Assembly (NCBI GenBank): GCA_015058955.1
Contig: SVBJ01000018.1
Coordinates: 1 to 38,602, forward strand
Origin: Erysipelotrichaceae bacterium
Lineage (GTDB): Bacteria > Bacillota_I > Bacilli_A > Erysipelotrichales > Erysipelotrichaceae
DNA: 38,602 nt
Direction: 5' to 3'
The translations under genes and the position numbers were made by a program. Within the stretch, counting starts at the first letter, position 1. Every line of letters starts with the position of its first letter. Shown one piece after another: positions 12,460 through 20,314 of the stretch. Under the pieces are notes generated by a model. That model ran no database searches, was not told where the DNA came from, and worked only from the letters and a program-made list of their open reading frames with translations.

Positions 12460-14904
12460 ATGAAGAGAATAACAGGGGCACAATATGATACCAGAGAGAC
12501 CTTGAGAGAAAAGAACAACCGCAAACTGGCTTACAGAGCTGCCGTTGAAGGAATCGTTCTGCTGGAGAATAACGGAGTCTTACCGCTTAGTACAGGTAAT
12601 ATTGCCTTATATGGCGCCGGAGCCAGACATACCGTCAAGGGCGGTGCCGGTTCAGGCGAAGTCAATGAAAGATATTCAGCGACCATTTATGACGGTCTGA
12701 AGGAAAAGGGCTTTAACATCCTGACTGACAGGTGTCTGCGGAAATATGACGTGAAACTGGATGAAGCCAAAAAAGCCTATGAAAAGGACGTCAGGGAAAA
12801 TCATACGATCATTGATGTCTGGGGTCTGGTATTTACCATGCCGGTAGCTGATGAAATAACGGAAGAAGATCTGGTGGAATGTGATACTGCCATGTATGCA
12901 GTGGCCAGACAGGCCGGGGAAGGCCGAGACCGCAGACTGGAAGCAGGCTTTAAGCTGTCACAGGAGGAAGTAAACTCCCTGAAACTGCTGCGACAGCATT
13001 ATCAGAAAGTTATCCTGGTCATCAATTCCGGTTCCTCAGTAGACATTTCTGACGTTGATGACTGCAAGCCTGATGCCGTGATCTTCTTCTGTCAGGAAGG
13101 ACTGGAAGGTGGCAGAGCCCTGGCATCACTGTTAACGGGGGAAGAGAATTTCTCCGGCAAGCTGTCAGATACCTGGGTATACAGATACCAGGACATTCCG
13201 TTCGGCAATGAGTTCTCCTACATGAATGGGGATACTGCCAGGGAATATTATAAGGAAGGCATCTATGTTGGATACCGTTATTATGATACTTTCAATGTCC
13301 CGGTAAGATATCACTTCGGCTATGGCCTTTCATATACGGACTTCGAGATGACAGTCAGGGCAGTTACCCTGCAGGGAAAAGCCGTTGAAATGGAAGTCCT
13401 GGTCAGAAATACCGGCAGGGCTGCTGGAAAGGAAACTGTACAGGTCTATGTCAGTGCTCCTGCAGGAAAACTGGACAAGGAGTATCAGCGACTGGTGGCC
13501 TTTGCCAAGACGGACAAACTGCAGCCCGGTGAAACAGAGACAGTAAAACTCAGTTTTGACATGGAATACTGCGCCTCCTATGACCAGCAGGAAAACTGCT
13601 TCATTCTGGAAAAGGGTAACTACATCATAAGAGTCGGTAACTCATCTGATAATACCTCTATTGCGGCAGTAATAAACAATAAAGAAACGATCGTGATTTC
13701 CAGACATGGAGATCTGCTGAAGTGCAATGAAGAATTTGAGGAACTCCATGCGCCGCATAGAAAGGAAATAATTCCTGAAGGTATTAAAGTTCTGGATTTG
13801 GATGAATCATGCTTTAAAACCGTAACACACCAATATCCGGGAATGAAAGCTGTCGACGATGACAGAGTAAAAGAAATAATCAGAAAACTTTCAAGAGAAG
13901 AAAAGATTAAGCTGGTCATGGGTGAAAGCAACGATGACCGCGGTCTTTCCACCAGATACATCTATACTCCGGGAACCGTTGCCAGAACAACGGAAGCGCT
14001 CATGGATAAAGGCGTCATCAATACCAATCTGGCTGACGGTCCGGCAGGATTACGTCTGTTAAAGGAATCAGCACTGGATAAGGACGGCAACATAAAGTAT
14101 CTGAAGGACAACTTCCCGGTTGCTGCCATGGAACTGTTCCTTGAAGCCCAGCCTCTGGAAGAAACGGACACCGTTCTCTATCAGTATCCTACCGCCTGGC
14201 CGGCAGCGACTGCCTTAGCGCAGAGTTTCAATACTGATCTGATCGAAGAGATCGGCAGGATCACCAGTCAGGAAATGGTGGAATTCAATGTCACCTTCTG
14301 GCTGGCACCGGGTATGAACATTCATAAGAACCCGCTGTGCGGACGTAACTTTGAGTATTACTCAGAAGATCCGGTGTTATCCGGTAAGATCGCGTCTGCT
14401 TTACTGAAGGGCGTTGGGTCAATACCGGGCAATTACATAACGATCAAGCACTTCGCCTGCAACAACGCCGAAGATAACCGTTCCTTCACTGACAGCATCG
14501 TCAAACAGAGAGCATTAAGAGAGATCTACCTGCGTGGCTTTGAAATTGCCGTAAAGGAAGGAAAGGCCACAGGATTAATGACCTCCTACAATAAGATCAA
14601 CGGTGTCTATGCTCCGGATAACTATGATCTGGCTGTCAGGATCTTACGAAACGAGTGGGGTTTTGACGGTGTGGTCATGACTGACTGGACTTCAACTCTG
14701 GAAGGTCAGGGCAGCAATGTTAAGGCAGTAAAGGCCGGGCATATCATCATGCCGGGAGGAAGCTATTATCGGGATGAAGTAAGAAAGGGACTGGAAGAAG
14801 GGACACTGAGTGAAGAGGAACTGGATATGACCATTTCATATCTTCTCAAGGCGATCCTGCACAGTAATGTCGCTTCCAGATACAGAGCTGAAGAACTTAT
14901 ATAG
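12460..14904 (+). CDS. Glycoside hydrolase family 3 beta-glucosidase with permuted domain order
   Basis: This 814-residue protein carries the GH3 domains in reverse order. Residues from about 25 to 250 resemble the GH3 C-terminal alpha/beta sandwich (AVEGIVLLENNGVLPL at the start). A fibronectin-III-like domain follows (about 300-400; GYGLSYTDF precedes it). The catalytic barrel comes last (about 470-800), with substrate-binding LADGPAGLRL, KHFACNN and the nucleophile Asp742 in VVMTDW (codon 14683-14685). The same permutation is known in some ruminal Firmicute beta-glucosidases. There is no signal peptide, so it should act in the cytoplasm on imported beta-glucosides. The ATG is preceded by GAAGG. 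Confidence 0.92.
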   Translation: MKRITGAQYDTRETLREKNNRKLAYRAAVEGIVLLENNGVLPLSTGNIALYGAGARHTVKGGAGSGEVNERYSATIYDGLKEKGFNILTDRCLRKYDVKLDEAKKAYEKDVRENHTIIDVWGLVFTMPVADEITEEDLVECDTAMYAVARQAGEGRDRRLEAGFKLSQEEVNSLKLLRQHYQKVILVINSGSSVDISDVDDCKPDAVIFFCQEGLEGGRALASLLTGEENFSGKLSDTWVYRYQDIPFGNEFSYMNGDTAREYYKEGIYVGYRYYDTFNVPVRYHFGYGLSYTDFEMTVRAVTLQGKAVEMEVLVRNTGRAAGKETVQVYVSAPAGKLDKEYQRLVAFAKTDKLQPGETETVKLSFDMEYCASYDQQENCFILEKGNYIIRVGNSSDNTSIAAVINNKETIVISRHGDLLKCNEEFEELHAPHRKEIIPEGIKVLDLDESCFKTVTHQYPGMKAVDDDRVKEIIRKLSREEKIKLVMGESNDDRGLSTRYIYTPGTVARTTEALMDKGVINTNLADGPAGLRLLKESALDKDGNIKYLKDNFPVAAMELFLEAQPLEETDTVLYQYPTAWPAATALAQSFNTDLIEEIGRITSQEMVEFNVTFWLAPGMNIHKNPLCGRNFEYYSEDPVLSGKIASALLKGVGSIPGNYITIKHFACNNAEDNRSFTDSIVKQRALREIYLRGFEIAVKEGKATGLMTSYNKINGVYAPDNYDLAVRILRNEWGFDGVVMTDWTSTLEGQGSNVKAVKAGHIIMPGGSYYRDEVRKGLEEGTLSEEELDMTISYLLKAILHSNVASRYRAEELI

Positions 14905-14915
14905 ACTTAAATGAC

Positions 14916-14936
14916 AAAAGACCTCAGGGTCTTTTT
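14916..14936 (+). terminator. Intrinsic terminator after the GH3 gene
   Basis: An 8-bp stem (14916-14923 with 14928-14935) ends in TTTTT followed by GTT. It lies 11 bases after the GH3 stop and directly before the -10 box of the next gene. Confidence 0.75.
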
Positions 14937-14940
14937 GTTA

Positions 14941-14946
14941 TATAAT
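14941..14946 (+). promoter_or_regulatory. -10 box six bases from the HAD start codon
   Basis: TATAAT is followed by GGGGAT and then the ATG at 14953. The GGGG is too close to the ATG (two bases) to act as a normal ribosome binding site, so a leaderless transcript is likely. No good -35 box is seen. Confidence 0.55.
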
Positions 14947-14952
14947 GGGGAT

Positions 14953-15780
14953 ATGAACCGTGTTAAGTACATTGTGTTTGATCTGGATAATACCCTGCTG
15001 GACAGCATGAAGACCATTCCTTCACAGTCTTTAAGGTACCTTAGGGAATTAAGAAATAATACCGGAATTAAACTGGGCATTGCCAGCGGCAGGACTTTAC
15101 GCTCATATGGGGCCAAGGGAAGGAAATATCACCTGAATGAAATCATGGACTTTCTGATCCTCAATGACGGCTGTGACATTTATGATAACGACAGAGGCTC
15201 CCATTATGAATATGAGTTTTTCAATTATCAGCAGGCCAGAGAGATCTGCCTGATCTTCAACAAATGGGAATTCGCCAATGTGATATTCATCGATGACGGT
15301 GACATGTATGCGGAAAAGTATACGGAAGATCTGAAGGATACCATGGCCCGACAGGGAATAGACCATTTTCTTAATGTCAGTGAAGGAATGATCGGGAAAA
15401 TAAAACGCTGTGTCGTGGTATTTGAACGCAGCAGGCAGGAAGAAATTAGGAAGATCCGGCTGGATAACCCGGTATACGGAGTAAGATATCTGTTTTCCGA
15501 AGGCCATCTGCTGGATGTACTGCCCCAGGGGGTCTCCAAGCGGAATGCCCTGGAAAGGTATCTGCACAGTAACGGGGATGACTGGGACAGTGTGATGTTC
15601 TTCGGTGACGGGGAAAATGACATGGAGCTGATTGAAAAGTCAGGAATAGGTGTTGCGATGAAAAATGCACCTGAAAGAGTCAGAATGATCCGGGATCATG
15701 TAACTGAACAGGACTGTGATAACGAAGGCTGTGTCAGGTTTCTTAAGGACAGGGAGGATTTATGGAAGCAGTGGAAATAG
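14953..15780 (+). CDS. Cof-type HAD-IIB family phosphatase
   Basis: This 275-residue HAD superfamily phosphatase has motif I IVFDLDNTLLD (nucleophile Asp, with Asn in place of the usual Gly) and motif IV FFGDGENDMELI with the Mg-binding acids. A type IIB cap lies between. Likely substrates are sugar phosphates or nucleotides, not assignable further. I used ATG 14953; the longer in-frame reading from 14911 would include the upstream terminator hairpin and is not credible. The -10 box lies only six bases upstream, suggesting leaderless translation. Its last 19 bases overlap the start of the NUDIX gene, so the two are co-transcribed. Confidence 0.87.
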   Translation: MNRVKYIVFDLDNTLLDSMKTIPSQSLRYLRELRNNTGIKLGIASGRTLRSYGAKGRKYHLNEIMDFLILNDGCDIYDNDRGSHYEYEFFNYQQAREICLIFNKWEFANVIFIDDGDMYAEKYTEDLKDTMARQGIDHFLNVSEGMIGKIKRCVVVFERSRQEEIRKIRLDNPVYGVRYLFSEGHLLDVLPQGVSKRNALERYLHSNGDDWDSVMFFGDGENDMELIEKSGIGVAMKNAPERVRMIRDHVTEQDCDNEGCVRFLKDREDLWKQWK

Positions 15781-16295
15781 GAAGACTGGCTGATGACCAG
15801 TATGAATTTGAAGGATATGATCATGTCCGCTATACAGCCAGAGCCCTGGCGGAAAATCAGGAAGGATGTTTCGGTTTTCTGCACATTGTCGGTGAAGACT
15901 TCTTCGGTGAAAGAGATCATCTGGAAAGCTGCGGAGGCGGCCTGGAAGAAGGAGAAAGTCTCAATGACACGATCAGAAGAGAGGTAATGGAGGAACTGGG
16001 ACTGGAAGTACTTTCCTGTGAATATGTCGGTACCATCATTGACTCCTACAATCTGATCAGAAGAATTACTGTTTCCTCATTCTTTCACTGTAAAGTTGAT
16101 TCTTCAGCCCTGCAGGAAACTCACCGTACGGAAGAGGAACAGATACTGATAAAGGAGATCGTCTGGCTGACAGCTGAAGAAGCCCTCAACTGGCTGGAAA
16201 ACAGGGCGGAGCATAAGGTAGACAAGCTGGTACAGCGTCGTGATGCCATGGCTCTGAGATATTATCTGGAGCAGACAGGACGTCTTAAAAAATAA
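15762..16295 (+). CDS. NUDIX hydrolase
   Basis: This 177-residue protein has a complete Nudix box in the form GX5EX7REUXEEXGU, read as GGLEEGE, seven residues, then REVMEELGL (about residues 61-83). Such enzymes hydrolyse nucleoside diphosphates linked to another group, with Mg ions held by the box glutamates. The substrate is not predictable. The start is well supported by AGGGAGG about 6 bases upstream, inside the preceding HAD gene, giving a 19-base overlap. A phosphatase and a NUDIX enzyme in one unit would fit metabolite clean-up or nucleotide-sugar turnover, which is inference. Confidence 0.9.
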   Translation: MEAVEIGRLADDQYEFEGYDHVRYTARALAENQEGCFGFLHIVGEDFFGERDHLESCGGGLEEGESLNDTIRREVMEELGLEVLSCEYVGTIIDSYNLIRRITVSSFFHCKVDSSALQETHRTEEEQILIKEIVWLTAEEALNWLENRAEHKVDKLVQRRDAMALRYYLEQTGRLKK

Positions 16296-16349
16296 TATGT
16301 TACCAGAAAAGGCATTATTCTGTCTGTTAGGGTGTGGAGGTAATAAGAC

Positions 16350-16838
16350 ATGAAAAAGATTATTATATTTACGTTTAGTTTATTAACTGTTCTGGCCTTA
16401 GCCGGATGCAATAAAAAAGTACAGGAGGAGCAGGAACCGATGACACAGATACCTAATCCTTTCATGGATTACACAAGCCTTGATGAGGCTGAAAAGGCCG
16501 TTGGCTTTGACTTCACCATGCCGGAAGGTCTTAACGGTACAGTAGATTACGCTTACAGAGTGATGAACGGTGAAATGCTGGAAGTCATCTGCAGAAACGC
16601 TGCCGGAGAGGAAGTTGCCAGATTCCGCAAGGCCAAAGGTGCTGACGACATCAGCGGTGACTACAGCGAGTACAGTGATGTCAGAACGGACAACAGCCTC
16701 AAAAACATAACCTACAGAGGAGAAAACGGCATGTTTACCGGTGCCATCTGGGTTGATGGTGAATATACCTATGCCTTATCACTGGAAGAGGCAATGAACC
16801 TTGACCAGGTAGGAGTTATCATTTCACAGACACATTAG
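16350..16838 (+). CDS. Lipoprotein preceding an ECF sigma factor
   Basis: This 162-residue protein starts with a lipoprotein signal peptide ending in the lipobox LAGC, with Cys20 as the lipid-modified residue, so it should be anchored on the outer face of the membrane. The mature part has no family I can name with certainty. Its C-terminal half (GAIWVDGEYTYALS near residue 133) resembles the DUF4367-type domains of sigma-factor-associated proteins and the end of the anti-sigma-like protein two genes downstream. A GGAGG site precedes the ATG. The sigma gene starts 3 bases after its stop, so the lipoprotein probably belongs to the same signalling unit. Confidence 0.8.
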   Translation: MKKIIIFTFSLLTVLALAGCNKKVQEEQEPMTQIPNPFMDYTSLDEAEKAVGFDFTMPEGLNGTVDYAYRVMNGEMLEVICRNAAGEEVARFRKAKGADDISGDYSEYSDVRTDNSLKNITYRGENGMFTGAIWVDGEYTYALSLEEAMNLDQVGVIISQTH

Positions 16839-16841
16839 GCA

Positions 16842-17402
16842 ATGGAAGATTTCGAGATCGTAGAACTTTACTGGGACAGGGATGAAAACGCCATTATCCA
16901 GAGTGAACTCAAGTACGGAAGATATTGTAAGAAGATCGCCAACAATATCCTCTTTAGTAATGAGGACAGCGAGGAATGCGTCAATGATACCTGGATCAGA
17001 GCCTGGAGTTCGATCCCTCCTAACCGCCCGGACAATCTGGGGGCTTACCTGGGAAAGATCACAAGAAATCTGGCCTTGAACATGTACGAAAAGATGAATG
17101 CACGGAAAAGAGGAAAGAATCAGACCCGGTTAGCCCTGGATGAACTCAGTGAGGTGCTGGGACATGAATCGGATGTCCAGCAGCATCTTGACCTTTCAAC
17201 ACTGACCGAATCCATTAACCGTTTCTTAAGAACAGTTGACAGCGAAGCCAGAAAGATCTTTGTCAGAAGATACTGGTACATGGCTTCCGTAAATGAGATT
17301 GCCTGGGATTACCGCATTACTCCCGGCAAGGTCAAGATGTCGCTGATGCGTACCAGAAACAGTTTAAGAGAATATCTGAAGAAGGAGGGATTTGAAGTAT
17401 GA
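16842..17402 (+). CDS. ECF-type RNA polymerase sigma factor
   Basis: This 186-residue protein has the two domains of extracytoplasmic function sigma factors. Region 2, about residues 20-85, includes DSEECVNDTWIRAWSSIPP and AYLGKITRNLALN. Region 4, about residues 120-180, has a helix-turn-helix in ASVNEIAWDYRITPGKVK. It should direct RNA polymerase to a small stress or envelope regulon. The ATG overlaps no other gene but lies 3 bases after the lipoprotein stop with only a weak AGG, which suggests coupling. The next gene overlaps its stop by four bases (ATGA), the usual sigma/anti-sigma arrangement. Confidence 0.93.
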   Translation: MEDFEIVELYWDRDENAIIQSELKYGRYCKKIANNILFSNEDSEECVNDTWIRAWSSIPPNRPDNLGAYLGKITRNLALNMYEKMNARKRGKNQTRLALDELSEVLGHESDVQQHLDLSTLTESINRFLRTVDSEARKIFVRRYWYMASVNEIAWDYRITPGKVKMSLMRTRNSLREYLKKEGFEV

Positions 17403-17983
17403 AGAATACCGATCTGTTAAGAGCCATGACCGATATTGATGATGAATTCATAGAAGAAGCAGCCAGAAAAAGAACTTCACTGATTCCTTCCGGCTTCTCC
17501 TTAAAAACTGCAGCCTCCTTAGCCATGGTGGCAGTTGCCATTATCGGCGTGATAATTATCCGGCCTCAGCTGGGATTGGGCAGAAAGATGGAACAGGCTC
17601 CTGATCAGTTTGTGTATGAGTATCATAACCAGACTGAAGGAACAGATGGCGTCAGGCCGTCAGCTGTTTCCAATAAGGCCAACGAATCACAGACCTTTAC
17701 TCAGGAAGAGAGCATTGACGATAACCGGAAAAAGTATCTGTCACAGGATGGCAGGGAATTATATACCGTGAGAAAAACCCGTGACATTCAGACCTGGAAT
17801 CTCCCGGAATTCACTCATCAGGGTATTTATGATTACAAAGACTACAGCGTTCATGTCTATGGCAATGATTCTGATACCGTCAGTTTTGCCCAATGGGAAA
17901 GAAACGGATACCATTACAGCATTTCCTTTGCTCAGCCGTATGATGTTCAGGAGGCACTGAAGATCATTGCCGGGATGGAATAA
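17399..17983 (+). CDS. Putative membrane anti-sigma factor
   Basis: This 194-residue protein has a cytoplasmic N terminus of about 35 residues, one transmembrane segment (about 37-55, rich in Ala/Val/Ile) and an extracellular C-terminal domain. That topology, together with the ATGA overlap with the sigma gene, marks it as the cognate anti-sigma factor. No zinc-binding HxxxCxxC motif is present, so it is not a ZAS-type anti-sigma. The C-terminal part (SFAQWERNGYHYSISFAQ) looks related to the end of the lipoprotein at 16350. The gene begins MKNTDLLRAMTDIDDEFIEEA, as in many DUF4367-associated proteins. The unit ends at a strong terminator. Confidence 0.78.
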   Translation: MKNTDLLRAMTDIDDEFIEEAARKRTSLIPSGFSLKTAASLAMVAVAIIGVIIIRPQLGLGRKMEQAPDQFVYEYHNQTEGTDGVRPSAVSNKANESQTFTQEESIDDNRKKYLSQDGRELYTVRKTRDIQTWNLPEFTHQGIYDYKDYSVHVYGNDSDTVSFAQWERNGYHYSISFAQPYDVQEALKIIAGME

Positions 17984-18009
17984 ACAATAATAAGGTACAT
18001 TAACAAATT

Positions 18010-18037
18010 AAAAAGCAGATTTCGAAATCTGCTTTTT
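18010..18037. terminator. Bidirectional intrinsic terminator
   Basis: AAAAAGCAGATTT and AAATCTGCTTTTT form a perfect inverted repeat, with T-runs on both strands. It serves the sigma operon and the convergent SIS gene. Confidence 0.92.
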
Positions 18038-18043
18038 CTGTGC

Positions 18044-19165
18044 TTAGAATGTGGTCTTTAACATGTCAAAGTAAGCCTTGTTGTACTTGTCTGACTTGAT
18101 CGGTACCAGTGAAGTGAAGGTTCTGTAAAGCTCGTGTTCGGCAAAACAGTGACGCATGTTAGTCAGATCATGGACCATCTGCTGATAGAAGACCAGAGCA
18201 TATAACGGGATCAGGGAATCCGAAACTCTGATTGGCAGATGGAAGACGGTTTCCTCATTGACGGAAGTGTCAGGAGTCAGCAGGAAGGTAAACGGAGTAA
18301 TGACCTTGCTGGCCTGATAGATCGTAAAGGTTCTTTCATGGGTCTTTTCACTGGTATCCAGGAAGAAAACTACCTGCCCCGGCTGCAGCTTGATGGAAGG
18401 ACCGTGAATGAATTCCTCCAGTTCATGAGCGTCGGTACTGATCTTGAGCAGTTCGCCGAACTTAAGCTTGGCTTCCAGTGACAGGGCATATCCGGCACCG
18501 CTGCCGACAAAGAATACTGACTGCATGCCGATCAGTGGAATGCGGTGTTTCTTTACAAACTCAGTGGTGCGGTTCATTACATCGTCATGGGCATCCATGC
18601 ACTGTATCATTTCCTGATGGTAATTATCATATTCCTCCTTTGTTATTGTCTGGCGCCGTAAGCCGGCTTCCAGGGCAAATAACATGAAGTAGAGGGCCAG
18701 CAGGGTAACACCCTTGGTCTCGTACGGTTCTTCTTCTCCGTTAAGTCCGTATTCAATGGTCACGTCAGCGATGTACTTGAAGTCGCTTTCCGGATAACCG
18801 GTAATACCAATGGCCAGCTTGCCTGAGTCCTTGATCTTCTGCAGGGCAGAGATGGAATTGGTGCTGGCTCCCGAGAAGGAAACGACACAGACCAGTTCGT
18901 TGTCTTCAATCAGATTATCGTAGAATTCAAAGTTTTCCGGTGAAAGGACACGGACCTTGCGCCTGAGTATCTTTTCCATGAAGGTGCGTCCGCAGTTGGC
19001 TCCGTTATAGCTGGAGCCGCAGGCAACGATCGTCACATCCTGATAGTTGTTATTCAGGTAAATGTCAGTAAGTGTTTTTGTGAGCGTGTCAGCCTGTGCT
19101 ATGTTCTTTTTTCCCTGTTCGCTTACTTCGCGAATCATCTTGGCAATCAGAAGTTCTCTTTCCAT
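18044..19165 (-). CDS. SIS-domain sugar isomerase/deglycase-like protein (GlmS isomerase type)
   Basis: This 373-residue protein consists of two sugar isomerase (SIS) domains like the isomerase half of glucosamine-6-phosphate synthase, without the glutaminase domain. The first SIS carries VACGSSYNGA and VSFSGASTNSIS; the second carries FFVGSGAGYALSLEAKLKFG and HELEEFIHGPSI, which matches the GlmS region around its catalytic Glu and His. Members act on phosphorylated amino sugars or fructosamines (for example FrlB or AgaS types). The specific substrate is not certain. The ATG has GAGGAG upstream. It is monocistronic between a divergent HAD gene and the bidirectional terminator. Confidence 0.87.
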   Translation of the reverse strand: MERELLIAKMIREVSEQGKKNIAQADTLTKTLTDIYLNNNYQDVTIVACGSSYNGANCGRTFMEKILRRKVRVLSPENFEFYDNLIEDNELVCVVSFSGASTNSISALQKIKDSGKLAIGITGYPESDFKYIADVTIEYGLNGEEEPYETKGVTLLALYFMLFALEAGLRRQTITKEEYDNYHQEMIQCMDAHDDVMNRTTEFVKKHRIPLIGMQSVFFVGSGAGYALSLEAKLKFGELLKISTDAHELEEFIHGPSIKLQPGQVVFFLDTSEKTHERTFTIYQASKVITPFTFLLTPDTSVNEETVFHLPIRVSDSLIPLYALVFYQQMVHDLTNMRHCFAEHELYRTFTSLVPIKSDKYNKAYFDMLKTTF

Positions 19166-19198
19166 AATTGTCTCCTCAATGTGTTCTCTGTTAATATT

Positions 19199-19204
19199 AT
19201 TATA
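19199..19204 (-). promoter_or_regulatory. Candidate -10 box for the SIS gene
   Basis: TATAAT reads on the minus strand 34 bases upstream of the SIS start codon, in the short divergent region shared with the HAD gene. The -35 box is unclear. Confidence 0.4.
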
Positions 19205-19257
19205 AATTGAATGACAGACAAATGCTTCTGCATGATGCGAAAGAACGGGGGAGTTTT

Positions 19258-19905
19258 ATGAGTAATAAGATAAAGGCTGTGTTATTTGATCTTGACGGTG
19301 TTCTGTTTGATACGGAATACATATCTGCGGTAAATGTTATCAAAAAGGCTGAAACACTGGGGCTGCATCTCGATTTCAACGCAGTTGTCAATACTGCCGG
19401 AATGGCTCATGATCAGGCAAGACTGATATTTGATGACCTGCTGAAAGAAGTTGGCGGTCACGATGAGTTTGAAAGAAAAACAGCTCATCTGCCAAAAGAG
19501 GAAATGCCGTTCAGGGACATAAAGATACCTTACGTTGATGAACTGCTGTCATACCTGAAGAGCAAGGGATATAAGATGGCAGTATGCTCTTCTTCACCAA
19601 TGGATTATATCAGCAGAGCCCTGCAGGAAGGTAAGATTGAAGATTACTTTGATTATGTCATCACCGGTTACGATCTGCCGGTCGGCAAGCCGGATCCGGC
19701 GATCTATCTGAAGGCCATGAAAGAACTTGAAGTCACCCCGGAAGAAGCAGTTATCATTGAGGACGCTTACTACGGAATTGAATCAGGAAAGAGAGCCGGC
19801 TGCTTTGTCATAGCCCGTCATGATCCGAAATACAGTTATGATCAGAGCAGAGCAGACATGCTGGTGGAAGATTACCGCGACCTGATTAATGGCGACATAC
19901 TGTAA
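19258..19905 (+). CDS. Beta-phosphoglucomutase-like HAD hydrolase (HAD-IA)
   Basis: This 215-residue protein is of the small HAD-IA type that includes beta-phosphoglucomutase and 2-deoxyglucose-6-phosphatase. It shows motif I AVLFDLDGVLFDTE with both catalytic Asp residues, motif II CSSSPMDY, motif III Lys in VGKPDPAIYL, and motif IV IEDAYYGIES. Such proteins act on hexose phosphates. The ATG at 19258 is preceded by GGGGGAG at a good distance; the longer in-frame reading from 19207 is rejected. It is divergent from the SIS sugar protein, so joint work on a phosphorylated sugar is possible but unproven. Confidence 0.9.
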   Translation: MSNKIKAVLFDLDGVLFDTEYISAVNVIKKAETLGLHLDFNAVVNTAGMAHDQARLIFDDLLKEVGGHDEFERKTAHLPKEEMPFRDIKIPYVDELLSYLKSKGYKMAVCSSSPMDYISRALQEGKIEDYFDYVITGYDLPVGKPDPAIYLKAMKELEVTPEEAVIIEDAYYGIESGKRAGCFVIARHDPKYSYDQSRADMLVEDYRDLINGDIL

Positions 19906-19972
19906 TATGAGAAAAATGCCTTAAATATATGCCCGGATAGCGGCAGTTTTGGTAAGCAATAGACGCTATTTG

Positions 19973-19981
19973 TGGTATATT
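19973..19981 (+). promoter_or_regulatory. Extended -10 promoter six bases from a start codon
   Basis: TGGTATATT is an extended -10 element (TGnTATAAT type). Six bases later comes the ATG at 19988, with no ribosome binding site between, so the 106-residue gene is probably leaderless. Confidence 0.58.
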
Positions 19982-19987
19982 TAAAGT

Positions 19988-20308
19988 ATGAGGTTCATAA
20001 GTAATAAGGATACAATATTATTGAATTATAACCGTCTGATTGCGGACTGCGGACAGGAGCTGTTTCTGCATCCTTTAAGAGAGATCAAAAGGATCCTGAT
20101 AATGACGACTGCTCAGAGAGTTTTTAATCAGACGGTTTTTCTTGTCTTTGAAACCCCGCAGGAATTCTATGTCATGGGAATCCTGCACCCCGACTTCCAG
20201 TATATTCTGCAGATGACAGAGAGAGTCTTTGACATTGACGAGAATGCCGTCATCGCTGCCATGCAGAATGTTGGTCAGAAAGATTTTGTCTTATACCAGA
20301 AAGGGTAA
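19988..20308 (+). CDS. Hypothetical protein, 106 residues
   Basis: I do not recognise this protein. It is soluble, with a hydrophobic middle (TVFLVFETPQEFYVMGILHP) and no signal peptide or membrane anchor. The gene is supported by an extended -10 box immediately upstream of the ATG and by tight spacing: the next gene starts 6 bases after its stop, and its 3' end holds that gene's AAAGGG ribosome binding site. It heads the unit that continues with the GlpA-like dehydrogenase, so a link to that oxidoreductase set is possible but not shown. Confidence 0.68.
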   Translation: MRFISNKDTILLNYNRLIADCGQELFLHPLREIKRILIMTTAQRVFNQTVFLVFETPQEFYVMGILHPDFQYILQMTERVFDIDENAVIAAMQNVGQKDFVLYQKG

Positions 20309-20314
20309 TTATTT

